Shown piece by piece: positions 8,280 through 16,959 of a stretch of 64,000 nucleotides of DNA. The notes beneath the pieces were generated by a model, which was not told where the DNA came from, made no database searches, and was given only the letters and a program-made list of their open reading frames with translations. The stretch spans positions 1 through 64,000 of the forward strand of contig JBEHWI010000004.1 of NCBI GenBank assembly GCA_040217815.1, given 5' to 3'. Each line of letters begins with the position of its first letter. Position 1 is the first letter of the stretch. This DNA comes from UBA5314 sp040217815. GTDB lineage: Bacteria; Bacillota; Syntrophomonadia; Syntrophomonadales; Syntrophomonadaceae. Both the position numbers and the translations under genes were made by a program.

Positions 8280-9194
8280 TTATTCGTTCACCTTCTCCAA
8301 TATTTTTTCCAGGGAACGGAAATCATCTATGTTCCCCATTACCTTGTTTTTGCCAACCTTCTTAATGAGCCCGGAAAGGCTGTTGCCCGGGCCTATCTCT
8401 ATAAAACCGTCCACCTGGTCCAGCATGAAGCGAACGCTCTGCTCCCAGAGCACCGGAGAGTAAAGCTGCCGCTCCAAAAGCTCGGCATAATCACCCGAAT
8501 GCAGGCCGGCCGTAACATTGCTCACCACCGGTACCCCGGCCGGCTTCCAGGGAGCTTTATCCAGAGCCGGACGCAGTTTCTTGGCCGCTTCCAGCATCAT
8601 GGGGCTGTGGGACGGCACGCTCATAGCCAGTTTTTTCACCTTGCCCCCGGCCTCTTTTAATAACTGCACAGCCGCCTCGGCTTCGTCTTTAGGACCGGCA
8701 ATCACTACCTGCCCGGGAGCGTTGTAGTTGGCTATTACCACCTGTCCCGAACCCTGTCGGCAGATCTCATCAACTACAGTATTCTCCATGCCTAAAACGG
8801 CATACATCACACCCTGTCCAACCGGCACCGCCTCTTGCATTAAACGCGCCCGCTCCTTAACCAGGGGCAGTGCCTCTTTAAACGTCAAAACGCCGGCCGC
8901 TACCAGGGCGGTGTATTCACCCAGGCTTAAGCCCGCCACCATCACCGGTTCAATATTAAACTTGCGAACCACCGCCAGGGCTGCTAAACTGGCCGTTAAA
9001 ATCGCGGGTTGAGCGTATTCGGTCTGGTTCAGTTCGGCTGGTTCGCCGAAAAAGCACTGCGAACTGATGCTGTAACCGGCCACTTCGTCTGCTTCGCCCC
9101 AAACTTCGGCTGCTTCCATAAAAACCTGTGCCAATTCCTGTCCCATACCTATGTACTGGGAGCCCTGACCGGGAAAAACAAAGGCTAACCGCAT
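8280..9194 (-). CDS. fabD: Malonyl-CoA:ACP transacylase
   Basis: 304 aa. It moves malonyl from CoA to ACP. FPGQGSQYIGMG opens the protein; the nucleophile is Ser90 in VAGLSLGEYTALVAAG. The residue before the Ser is Leu rather than the His of E. coli (GHSLGE), a common variant in Clostridia. VPSHSPMM carries the catalytic His. It overlaps the fabK stop by 10 bases and abuts fabG, so the three are translated as a chain. Confidence 0.95.
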   Translation of the reverse strand: MRLAFVFPGQGSQYIGMGQELAQVFMEAAEVWGEADEVAGYSISSQCFFGEPAELNQTEYAQPAILTASLAALAVVRKFNIEPVMVAGLSLGEYTALVAAGVLTFKEALPLVKERARLMQEAVPVGQGVMYAVLGMENTVVDEICRQGSGQVVIANYNAPGQVVIAGPKDEAEAAVQLLKEAGGKVKKLAMSVPSHSPMMLEAAKKLRPALDKAPWKPAGVPVVSNVTAGLHSGDYAELLERQLYSPVLWEQSVRFMLDQVDGFIEIGPGNSLSGLIKKVGKNKVMGNIDDFRSLEKILEKVNE

Positions 9195-10135
9195 GATAAT
9201 CCCCCTATTTTTTCATGTATTGCTATTGCGTCTTTTATTATATCAAATACAATCTGTCCAGCCGGCTCGATTCTTTGGACCAATCCGCAGATCTGCCCGG
9301 CCAAAACGGTGCCTTCGTCTACATTTCCATGAACTGCCGCCGCCGGGTAGCGCCCCCGGCCCAGTTCTTCGAGGTCTTCCTTGCTCATACCCTGCCGTTC
9401 CGCCTGGAGATACTCCCGGGTAAAGCGATTGTGTATAGCCCGCACCGGATGTCCGGTTGCCAGGCCGCATATTTCCGTATCTCGGTCTTTGGCTTTGACT
9501 ACTTTTTCCTGGTAGGCCTGGTGTACACCACATTCCTCGGCGCAGATAAAGCGGGTGCCGACCTGAACGCCCTGCGCGCCCAGGGCCATGGCGGCTATAA
9601 AACCGCGCCCGTCGGCAATGCCCCCGGCAGCTATAACCGGAACCTCGACGGCATCCACCACCATGGGAACCAGACACATGGTGGTCATTTCCCCAATATG
9701 CCCTCCCGATTCCATGCCTTCGGCAATTACCGCGTCTGCACCCAGGCGGCTCAGCCTTTTAGCCAGGGCCACCGAGGCCACCACCGGGATGACCCGTAAC
9801 CCGACACCTTTTAAGCGCTCCATGTATTTGCCGGGATTGCCCCCCCCGGTTGTAATGACCGGGACTTTCTCATCAACCATCAATTGCACGACCGTTTCCA
9901 CATTGGGATTGGCCAGCATGATATTGACCCCAAAAGGCTTATCGGTTTGGGAACGCACTATATCTATCTGTTCTTTAATCCAATCCACATCTCCGCTGGC
10001 CCCTCCGATTATGCCCAGGCCCCCTGCCTTGGAAACAGCCGCCGCCAATTTTCCTCCGGCAATCCAGGCCATCCCCCCCTGCAGCAAAGGGTATTCAATA
10101 CCCAGCAGTTCACATAGCGGGGTTCTAAGATGCAT
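9185..10135 (-). CDS. fabK: Enoyl-ACP reductase II (FMN, FabK type)
   Basis: I start it at the ATG at 10135 (316 aa), 8 bases after GGGGGAG and overlapping the fabH stop; the GTG at 10144 would have no spacing to that site. It is a TIM-barrel FMN enzyme of the FabK/nitronate monooxygenase family: YPLLQGGMAWIAGGKLAAAV, GGLGIIGG, FGVNIM, TTGGGNP, AEGMESGGHIG, ALGAQGVQVGTRF. Position between fabH and fabD makes it the enoyl reductase of the cycle; no fabI is seen. FabK enzymes are typically triclosan-insensitive and found in anaerobic Bacillota. Confidence 0.92.
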   Translation of the reverse strand: MHLRTPLCELLGIEYPLLQGGMAWIAGGKLAAAVSKAGGLGIIGGASGDVDWIKEQIDIVRSQTDKPFGVNIMLANPNVETVVQLMVDEKVPVITTGGGNPGKYMERLKGVGLRVIPVVASVALAKRLSRLGADAVIAEGMESGGHIGEMTTMCLVPMVVDAVEVPVIAAGGIADGRGFIAAMALGAQGVQVGTRFICAEECGVHQAYQEKVVKAKDRDTEICGLATGHPVRAIHNRFTREYLQAERQGMSKEDLEELGRGRYPAAAVHGNVDEGTVLAGQICGLVQRIEPAGQIVFDIIKDAIAIHEKIGGLSCG

Positions 10136-11123
10136 TTTCGTCACTCCCCCAACGCATGATCATCCCTCCATAGGTCAGGCCGGCCCCAAAGGCTATCATC
10201 ATCACCACATCTCCGGGTTTTAACCGCCCTTCCCGTTCAGCTTCAGCCAGGGCTACGGGAATGGAAGCCGCCGACATGTTGCCGTATTTGTCAATATTAA
10301 TAAGGGTTTTTTCCGGAGCTATATTCATACGCCGTACTGCGGCTTTGATAATGCGCAGATTGGCCTGGTGGGGAACAAAAATATCAATATCGTCATAGCT
10401 CAATCCCGCTTCAGCCAGGAGGCGATTGGCCACCTGGTCGATAATGGCTGTGGCAAACTTGAAGATCTCCTGCCCATTCATTCTGAGATAGTGCTGACGG
10501 GCTTCCACGCTTTCCGGGGTAGCCGGTATGGCACTGCCGCCGCCCGGCATGTAGAGATGTTTGCCGCCCCGGCCGTCGGCTCCCAAATAAGAAGCCAATA
10601 TGCCGTATTTATCAGACCCGCGGGATAATACCGCCGCACCTGCTCCATCACCAAATAATATGCAGGTACCCCGATCGGTATAATCAACCACCCGGGAAAC
10701 CATGTCCGAGCCAATAACCAGGATATTTTTGTAGCTGGGGGAAAGGAGAAATTTTTCTGCCACTCCCACTCCATAGACAAAACCGGTACAACCTGCGGCA
10801 AGGTCAAATGCCGCGGCATTCCAGGCTTCTAATCGTTCCTGCACAATACAGGAGGTGGAGGGGAATAACATATCGGGAGATGATGTGGCTTCTATTATTA
10901 AATCAATCTGCTCTGGACTAACCCCGGCCTGCTTCAAGGCCATCAGGGCGGCATCATAGGAGTAGTCAGATGTAGCTGTGCCTAAGGGAGCTATGCGCCG
11001 CTCCTTAACACCTGTTCTATCTACAATCCACTGATCGGTGGTATCCACCATACGCTCCAGGTCCTTGTTGCTCAGAATGTTCGAAGGTAGGGAATAACCG
11101 ATACCCTTTACCTGTATTTTCAA
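10125..11123 (-). CDS. fabH: 3-oxoacyl-ACP synthase III
   Basis: It condenses acetyl- or branched acyl-CoA with malonyl-ACP to start chains. The Cys-His-Asn triad is present: AAFDLAAGCTGFVYG (Cys112), FVPHQANLRI and INIDKYGNMSAAS. I prefer the UUG at 11123 (332 aa), 6 bases after GGTGGTG, to the UUG at 11138. It is the first gene of the nine-gene operon. Branched-chain CoA primers would link it to the 2-oxoacid oxidoreductase at 42-45 kb, but specificity cannot be read here. Confidence 0.95.
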   Translation of the reverse strand: MKIQVKGIGYSLPSNILSNKDLERMVDTTDQWIVDRTGVKERRIAPLGTATSDYSYDAALMALKQAGVSPEQIDLIIEATSSPDMLFPSTSCIVQERLEAWNAAAFDLAAGCTGFVYGVGVAEKFLLSPSYKNILVIGSDMVSRVVDYTDRGTCILFGDGAGAAVLSRGSDKYGILASYLGADGRGGKHLYMPGGGSAIPATPESVEARQHYLRMNGQEIFKFATAIIDQVANRLLAEAGLSYDDIDIFVPHQANLRIIKAAVRRMNIAPEKTLINIDKYGNMSAASIPVALAEAEREGRLKPGDVVMMIAFGAGLTYGGMIMRWGSDENAS

Positions 11124-11166
11124 TTCGAGCACCACCAATATTTAAATTTTGGGCAAGATATAGTAT

Positions 11167-11195
11167 ATTAAAACAGCGGGTCCCGCAAAAGTCAA
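11167..11195 (-). promoter_or_regulatory. Sigma-A promoter of the fab/acc operon with palindrome in the spacer
   Basis: On the minus strand TTGACT (11190-11195) and TTTAAT (11167-11172) are separated by exactly 17 bases. The spacer contains the perfect 11-base palindrome GCGGGTCCCGC (11176-11186), well placed for a repressor. It is not the FapR consensus. Confidence 0.6.
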
Positions 11196-11366
11196 GTATA
11201 TTCAGAATATTGTGGCAAATATTTCCTTACATTTTGTGCATATTTAACCACTTTTGATAATATAAACCATTGCTTATCAGGTTTCATTTTTACTTATATC
11301 TTGCTTTGGGCACAGAATTATGCCTATAGTTTTATAGTAATTATAATATCTTGGGAGGGCAGTCAC

Positions 11367-12314
11367 TTGCAATTACCGGTACTTAAAATTGGGAATTTAC
11401 TCCCTCGCTTCCCTATTATCCAGGGTGGCATGGCAGTCCGGGTGTCCACCGCCCCACTGGTAGGAGCCGTGGCCAAAGCCGGGGGGATTGGGGTTATAGG
11501 CGGAACCGGCATGACCCCGGAAGAACTGGCCATGGAAATATCGCAGTCCCGCTCCCTGGCTGATGGAGGCATCATCGGGGTGAATATTATGTTTGCCGCC
11601 CGCCAATTCAAGGAACTGGTGCATACCGCCATCAGGGAAAAAATAGACGTTATTTTCACCGGGGCAGGATTTTCCCGTGAAATTTTTCGCTGGGCCAAAG
11701 ACTCCGAGACTCCAATAGTACCTATAGTTTCTAATTCAAAAGGAGCCCGCTTGGCTGAGAAATTAGGCGCTCCAGCTGTAGTTGCGGAGGGGTTTGAAGC
11801 TGGCGGGCATTTAGGTACTGATCGATCGGTTAAAGAGATCGTGCCTGAGATCATAGACACCGTTTCCATTCCAGTAGTGGCTGCCGGTGGTATTACCAGC
11901 GGGTTCGATATGGCGGAAATGATAAAATTAGGAGCCAAAGGGGTTCAAATGGCCACTCGTTTTGTCCTCAGCAAAGAATGCAGCGTGGCTGATGAATTTA
12001 AAAAAATGTATCTAAACGCCCGCGAAGAAGACGTAGTAATAATAAGAAGTCCAGTGGGACTACCAGGTAGAGCCCTGCTCAATCCCTTCGTAAATGCCCT
12101 GAAGAGAGACGAGGCTCCTGAGCCCGATACCTGCGACGTCTGCCTGAAAGACTGTTCACAGGAATATTGCATTATGCAGGCGTTGATCAACGCCCGGGAA
12201 GGCCGGGTCGATGAGGGCGTGGTTTTCAGCGGAAAAAACGTCTTTAAGATTAAAGAAATACTCTCCGTCCAGGCTATTTTTGACAAACTGCTGGCCGAAT
12301 TCGCAGCTGTATAG
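11367..12314 (+). CDS. FMN-dependent nitronate monooxygenase / enoyl reductase family protein with C-terminal Cys cluster
   Basis: Start chosen at UUG 11367 (315 aa), 7 bases after GGGAGGG; the longer frame to 11301 adds only non-conserved residues. It is a paralogue of FabK with the same TIM-barrel FMN motifs (FPIIQGGMAVRVSTAPLVGA, GGIGVIGGTGMT, FTGAGF, AEGFEAGGHLGTD, AAGGITSG, GAKGVQMATRFVLSKE). Near the C-terminus it has Cys256-X2-Cys259-X3-Cys263-X4-Cys268 (CDVCLKDCSQEYC), absent from the FabK above, which could bind a metal or Fe-S centre. Divergent from the fab operon, monocistronic. Its substrate is unknown: nitronate oxidation, or flavin-based enoyl reduction, are both possible. Confidence 0.85.
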   Translation: MQLPVLKIGNLLPRFPIIQGGMAVRVSTAPLVGAVAKAGGIGVIGGTGMTPEELAMEISQSRSLADGGIIGVNIMFAARQFKELVHTAIREKIDVIFTGAGFSREIFRWAKDSETPIVPIVSNSKGARLAEKLGAPAVVAEGFEAGGHLGTDRSVKEIVPEIIDTVSIPVVAAGGITSGFDMAEMIKLGAKGVQMATRFVLSKECSVADEFKKMYLNAREEDVVIIRSPVGLPGRALLNPFVNALKRDEAPEPDTCDVCLKDCSQEYCIMQALINAREGRVDEGVVFSGKNVFKIKEILSVQAIFDKLLAEFAAV

Positions 12315-12331
12315 ATTTTGCTTTAGGGATT

Positions 12332-12370
12332 AAAAGCATCCGCCCGGTAAACAAGGGAGGATGCTTTTTT
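12332..12370 (+). terminator. Terminator after the nitronate monooxygenase-like gene
   Basis: AAAAGCATCC (12332-12341) pairs with GGATGCTTTT (12359-12368) and is followed by TT on the + strand, 18 bases past the stop. Confidence 0.85.
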
Positions 12371-12486
12371 GTTGAGCATTATATCCGGGAGTCTACAGCA
12401 AAAAACAACCTGAATGACAATCCTATAACGGCGGCTCCCTGGTAAGGTGCCTCAATAGATACAGGTCGGCGTACCAGTTAAAAACT

Positions 12487-12548
12487 CTGGCTGGCTGCAA
12501 TACTAATTACGAACGTACTAGTTCTAACGCTGCCAGACCGCCAGCCAG
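12487..12548 (-). terminator. Inverted repeat, probable terminator of the CoA-transferase operon
   Basis: CTGGCTGGC (12487-12495) and GCCAGCCAG (12540-12548) form a 9-bp stem with a 44-base arm containing a smaller imperfect palindrome (GAACGTACTAGTTC). On the minus strand it is followed by AGTTTTTAAC. It is about 35 bases past the CoA-transferase stop. Nothing else is recognised in 12371-12582. Confidence 0.5.
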
Positions 12549-12582
12549 CAATTAATAGTCCGATTTGAGCCCTGGCTCCTAC

Positions 12583-13935
12583 CTAAGAGGGATTGGGATA
12601 GAAATTCTTTTTCAGGCTGGCTTTTAGTTCCCCGCGCAGATCCGGATGAGCGATAGAAATCAACTCTAGAGCCCGTTCTCTTCTACTCTTATATCTTAAC
12701 CGGGCGATGCCGTATTCGGTGATGACATAATCTGTAATAGTCCGCGGTATGCTGACCGGGGTTCCCGGAGGCAGCTCGGGGACGATGGAAGAAACCAGTT
12801 CTCCCTTGTTATTCTTCTGGGTTGATGACAGCATGTTGACCGGTTTGCCGCCCGGCGACCAGGTGGCGCCTAAAAGGAAGTCCAGCTGTCCTCCCACCCC
12901 GCTTATCATCCGGTGGCCGACACCTTCGCAGGTGCTGTTGCCGGTCAGATCTATCATTATAGATGTGTTCATGGCTATGACGTTGGGATGCTGAGCAATA
13001 AAGCGCGGGTCGTTGGTAAAAGAGCCCGGGAAAACCTGACAGGATGGATTTTCGGTGCAATAGTCATATAGGGGCTGATCACCGGCAATAAATGACGCAA
13101 TACTTATCCCCTTGTAAATAGGTTTATTTCTATTGGTGACTATGCCCGCTTCCACCAGCTGGGGCAAGGCCAGGGGCAGCATTTCGGTCAGAATGCCCAG
13201 GTCCTTCTTGCCCTTGAGACCGGCCGCCACTGCTTCGGAGATGCCGCCCAGGCCCATCTGAATGGTGTTGCCGTCGTTTATCAGTTCCAGGACGAATTCA
13301 CCTATTCTCTGCTCCACATCGCTGGCTGGAGCCCGGCCGAAAACCGGAATGGGGGCTGATCTTTCGATCAGGTAATCAAATTCGGATACGTGCATCCAGT
13401 TGTCACCGTACACCACCGGCATTTGATCATTCACTTCAGCAATTACGGTTCTCAGTTTGCCTCTTTCACGCCCCGAACGTATGGCCTCCGCGGTGTAAAA
13501 ACAAGTCGGCCCCAGGTTGCAATAGCCATGCCGGTTGGGAGGAGCGACCATCAGCGCGTAAACATCGGCGCGTTCACCTTCTTTGTCTGCAGCATCGGAG
13601 GTCTGGGCCGGATAGAAGTCGGATAAATTGGCAGCATACATCTTGCGTACCGTGGCTACCGCAAAAATGGGCATGTGCTGAATATGCCCTTCCAGGTCTT
13701 TCATAAATTCGGGGTTGAGGAACCGGGAGGGATAAACATCAAGACTGTCGCTTATCGTAACGTCCTCCAGTTCCCGCCACCGGTTCAGAATGGCTTCGAC
13801 CAGATCTCCTGACATAGAGCCATTGGATAGTGAGGTGGCGATAAAGTCGCCGGATTTTACCAGCTTGGCTGCATCCTCATATGACACCAGCTTGCTCTGA
13901 TAAGTTTGCTTCCAATCAAATGTCGACACAGTCAT
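12583..13935 (-). CDS. Acetyl-CoA hydrolase/CoA-transferase family protein (4-hydroxybutyrate/butyryl CoA-transferase-like)
   Basis: 450 aa, the length of family I acyl-CoA:carboxylate CoA-transferases. Such enzymes swap CoA between acyl-CoA and acetate. Glu251 in LGILTEM, after the Gly-rich QMGLGGIS, lies where the family's CoA-thioester-forming Glu is expected. Further blocks are VAPPNRHGYCNLG, MNTSIMIDLTGN, GVGGQLDF and TEYGIARLR. It starts 12 bases after the crotonase stop; GGGGGAG abuts the ATG, so the GTG at 13929, six bases further, may be the real start. The pairing with a crotonase suggests handling of short acyl-CoA, as in butyrate-oxidising syntrophs, but the substrate cannot be fixed from sequence. 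Confidence 0.85.
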   Translation of the reverse strand: MTVSTFDWKQTYQSKLVSYEDAAKLVKSGDFIATSLSNGSMSGDLVEAILNRWRELEDVTISDSLDVYPSRFLNPEFMKDLEGHIQHMPIFAVATVRKMYAANLSDFYPAQTSDAADKEGERADVYALMVAPPNRHGYCNLGPTCFYTAEAIRSGRERGKLRTVIAEVNDQMPVVYGDNWMHVSEFDYLIERSAPIPVFGRAPASDVEQRIGEFVLELINDGNTIQMGLGGISEAVAAGLKGKKDLGILTEMLPLALPQLVEAGIVTNRNKPIYKGISIASFIAGDQPLYDYCTENPSCQVFPGSFTNDPRFIAQHPNVIAMNTSIMIDLTGNSTCEGVGHRMISGVGGQLDFLLGATWSPGGKPVNMLSSTQKNNKGELVSSIVPELPPGTPVSIPRTITDYVITEYGIARLRYKSRRERALELISIAHPDLRGELKASLKKNFYPNPS

Positions 13936-13947
13936 CTCCCCCTTTTT

Positions 13948-14742
13948 TTATTTGCCTGTAAATTCAGGCTTTTTCTTCTGCCCGGTGTAAACCGCTACTC
14001 CTTCTTTATAGTCATCGGTTATAGAAGTGGCCATAACACCTTCCCGCTCCAGCTCCAGTTGAAGTTCGAGGAAGGGCAGTAGACATTTGTTCATCAAAGC
14101 CTTGGACCAGGCATAGGCCCTGGTTGGTCCAGCAGCCAAACGGGCGGCCATCTTGGCGGTGGCAGCAGCCAGTTCATCAGGAGCCACTACTTTGTTTACC
14201 AGGCCCCATTCCAGGGCTTTCGCAGCCGGTATAACATCATCCAGGAAAGCCATCTCACTGGCCCGTCCCAATCCCACTATGATGGGCACCATCTGGCTGT
14301 AGCCGCAGTCCTGGCTGATCCCCACCCCGGTATAGGCCTGTTTGAAAATAACCTCGGAATGGCAGATGCGCAGGTCGCAGGCCGCCGCAAAGCTCACTCC
14401 GGCGCCTACACAGACGCCGTTAATGCTGGCGACAATCGGTTTGGGCAGTTTGCGCATATCGGCAATCAAACGGGCCGCCGGAACGGTTAGATCCCTGAAA
14501 AAGGCCTGCAGATCGCCGTCTCCATACTTGGCCGCCGAGGCGATGTCTCCCCCAAAGCAGAAGGCCTTGTCGCCGGCCCCGGTCAAAACCACCGCCCGGA
14601 TGCTTTCATCAAAGCACTGCTGGAAGGCCCATACCAGCCCATTGAGCATGTCAGCGTCAAGGGCATTCATCACTTTGGGGCGGTTCATGGTGATTGTTGC
14701 TATCCCGTTTTCTTTGCTAAACAGCACCGCATCATTAAACAT
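13948..14742 (-). CDS. Enoyl-CoA hydratase/isomerase (crotonase) family protein
   Basis: Start at ATG 14742 (264 aa) behind a perfect AAAGGAGG; the frame extends to 14817 without a site. The crotonase fold shows TMNRPKVMNALDADML, the oxyanion segment DKAFCFGGDIAS and GVCVGAGVSFAAACDLR. The first catalytic Glu of hydratases (GGGCELA) is replaced in VGAGVSFAA, and the second position reads GISQDCGYS, with an Asp as in PaaG-type isomerases. It is therefore more likely an isomerase than a hydratase. First gene of an operon with the CoA-transferase. Confidence 0.85.
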   Translation of the reverse strand: MFNDAVLFSKENGIATITMNRPKVMNALDADMLNGLVWAFQQCFDESIRAVVLTGAGDKAFCFGGDIASAAKYGDGDLQAFFRDLTVPAARLIADMRKLPKPIVASINGVCVGAGVSFAAACDLRICHSEVIFKQAYTGVGISQDCGYSQMVPIIVGLGRASEMAFLDDVIPAAKALEWGLVNKVVAPDELAAATAKMAARLAAGPTRAYAWSKALMNKCLLPFLELQLELEREGVMATSITDDYKEGVAVYTGQKKKPEFTGK

Positions 14743-15102
14743 AATCCTTAACCTCCTTTTTTCATACCATTCCGTGCGAACTAATGCCAGACTAGCAAAA
14801 TCCCCCCGTTCTTCCATATCCGCGTCAATAGTTCTTGACCTTCATTAGCTAAACTCTATTGCTGTGACCCATTCGCTTTGCTGCTATTGGATTAACGTTG
14901 CGCGCAATCTAATAATGCGCTATTTATTTATGTATTACCTATTTATATGTCATCAACCTATCACCCGTCCTACAACTTGTCAACCTTTTTATAATTCAAT
15001 TTTTGATAAGCCCCGGGAATGCCTGCCCTTGAAATTGATTGGCAGTGGCGTGGAATCGTGAAGAGAATATAAAAAGTATCCAAGTGCTGTTTTCAGCAAT
15101 AA

Positions 15103-15252
15103 TCAGATAGTGACACCACCAGGCGGGTCTATCTCCACGTTGCCAGGAACATGAAAAGAGAAGCCGCCCAAAAATTCATTGAATTAATGAGCGGTCTCTA
15201 AAATATATTTCAACCAATCGTGGTCAAAATGTGGTCACAGCAACCTTTTTAG
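15103..15252 (+). pseudogene. C-terminal remnant of a tyrosine recombinase (phage integrase)
   Basis: Frame 15103-15201 reads SDSDTTRRVYLHVARN, then KREAAQKFIELMSGL and a stop. This is the end of a tyrosine integrase, with the nucleophile Tyr in RVYLHV and the usual KREAA helix. After the stop the same frame continues (IVVKMWSQQPF) to 15252, as often seen in intact integrase tails. No recombinase body is present upstream: 14743-15102 holds no other recognisable gene. It is a fossil of an integrated element between the crotonase and groEL genes. Confidence 0.65.
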
Positions 15253-15290
15253 TTTTTTAACTCCAATATTTTGGGGATGTTAGGCACTTC

Positions 15291-16928
15291 TTACATCATG
15301 CCGCCCATTCCGCCCATGCCGCCCATTCCACCCATGTCGGGCATCTTGGCGTCTTTGTCAACTATTTCGCTCACTACGGCTTCGGTGGTCAATACCATGG
15401 CCGCGATGCTGGCTGCATTCTGAACAGCCGAGCGGGTAACCTTGGCCGGGTCGATTATGCCAGCCGCAAACATGTCTTCGTAAATATTGGTCAGGGCATT
15501 GTAGCCCACTCCAGCATCCAGACCCTTTACCTTTTCGACCACTACGGAACCCTCCGTTCCGGCATTGTTGGCAATCTGGCGAAGGGGCTCTTCCAGGGCT
15601 TTTTTGACCAGGTTAACACCGGTCAGCTCATCAGCATTTGCATCAAGGCTGTCTACCGCAGGAATCACGTTGATAAGTGCGGTTCCGCCGCCGGCAACGA
15701 TGCCTTCTTCTACAGCGGCCTTGGTGGCTGCCAGGGCGTCTTCGATGCGGTGCTTCTTTTCTTTCAGTTCGGTTTCAGTGGCCGCTCCCACCTGGATTAC
15801 AGCTACTCCACCGGACAGTTTGGCCATTCTTTCCTGGAGTTTTTCGCGGTCGTATTCAGATTCGCTTTCTTCGTACTGTTTCTTGATATTGTTGATGCGG
15901 GCTTTGATATCTTCTTCGCTACCGGCACCATCAATGATGATGGTCTCGTCCTTCTTAACCACTATCTGGCGGGCTTTACCCAGCATTTCCAGGGTTACAT
16001 TCTCAAACTTGACGCCCAGTTCTTCGGAAACTACCTGGCCCTTGGTCAGGATGGCTATGTCTTCCAGCATGGCTTTTCTTCTTTCGCCGAAAGCTGGAGC
16101 CTTGACGGCAACACAGGTAAAGGTGCCACGCAGCTTGTTTAACACCAGGGTTGGCAGGGCTTCGCCTTCAACATCCTCAGCTATGATGAGCAGAGGCTTG
16201 CCGGTTTGAACAACCTTCTCCAATACAGGCAGGATTTCACCGATAGCCGCCAGCTTCTTGTCGCTTATCAGAACAAAGGGTTCGGAAAGATCGGCTTCCA
16301 TCTTTTCAGGGTTGGTGATCATGTAGGGTGAAATATAGCCACGGTCGAAGTTCATTCCTTCTACTACCTGCAGCGATGTTCCCACCGACTGGGACTCTTC
16401 TACGGTGATAACCCCGTCCCGGCCCACCTTTTCCATAGCATCGGAAATAAGCGTTCCGATATCAGGATCGTCGGCGGAAATGGCAGCAACCTGAGCAATA
16501 GCAGATTTGGACTCTACCGGCTTGCTTATATTCTTGATTTCTTCAACGATAGCATTGACGGCTTTCTCGATACCCCTTCTCATAATCATGGGGTTGGCGC
16601 CGGCTGCTACATTCTTTAATCCTTCTTTAATCATGGCTTGAGCCAGAACCGTGGCGGTGGTGGTGCCATCTCCGGCTACATCGTTGGTCTTTATGGCTAC
16701 TTCTTTAACCAGCTGACATCCCAGGTTTTCCCAGGGATCTTTGAGATCTATATCACGAGCGATGGTAACACCATCGTTGGTAATCGTGGGGGATCCGAAC
16801 TTTCTGTCCAGAACAACATTGCGGCCTTTGGGGCCCAGGGTAACTTTCACGGTATTGGCCAGGGTGTCGATGCCTTTCTCCAGGCCTCTTCTAGCCTCTT
16901 CGCTAAATTTGATTTCCTTGGAAACCAT
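15291..16928 (-). CDS. groL: Chaperonin GroEL (60 kDa)
   Basis: 545 aa, full length. Family blocks: TLGPKGRNVVLD, NDGVTIA, AGDGTTTATVLAQ near 85-97, EGMNFDRGYISPYM near 188, and the C-terminal MGGMGGMGGMGGMM tail. It forms the double-ring folding chamber with GroES and ATP. AAAGGAGG precedes the ATG at 16928. It follows groS by 31 bases under one CIRCE-regulated promoter. The 3' side holds an integrase remnant rather than a clear terminator. Confidence 0.99.
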   Translation of the reverse strand: MVSKEIKFSEEARRGLEKGIDTLANTVKVTLGPKGRNVVLDRKFGSPTITNDGVTIARDIDLKDPWENLGCQLVKEVAIKTNDVAGDGTTTATVLAQAMIKEGLKNVAAGANPMIMRRGIEKAVNAIVEEIKNISKPVESKSAIAQVAAISADDPDIGTLISDAMEKVGRDGVITVEESQSVGTSLQVVEGMNFDRGYISPYMITNPEKMEADLSEPFVLISDKKLAAIGEILPVLEKVVQTGKPLLIIAEDVEGEALPTLVLNKLRGTFTCVAVKAPAFGERRKAMLEDIAILTKGQVVSEELGVKFENVTLEMLGKARQIVVKKDETIIIDGAGSEEDIKARINNIKKQYEESESEYDREKLQERMAKLSGGVAVIQVGAATETELKEKKHRIEDALAATKAAVEEGIVAGGGTALINVIPAVDSLDANADELTGVNLVKKALEEPLRQIANNAGTEGSVVVEKVKGLDAGVGYNALTNIYEDMFAAGIIDPAKVTRSAVQNAASIAAMVLTTEAVVSEIVDKDAKMPDMGGMGGMGGMGGMM

Positions 16929-16959
16929 CTAAGAACCTCCTTTATGTTTTCAATTTCTC

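Noticed and set aside
9243..9677. 144-codon minus-strand frame within fabK
   Set aside because: Shadow of fabK in another frame; Gly/Arg-rich composition only.
11139..11366. FapR operator upstream of the fab operon
   Set aside because: The only palindrome is GCGGGTCCCGC, which does not match the FapR consensus.
14864..15061. 65-codon plus-strand frame
   Set aside because: No ribosome site and no protein-like composition; the integrase fragment downstream is in a different context.
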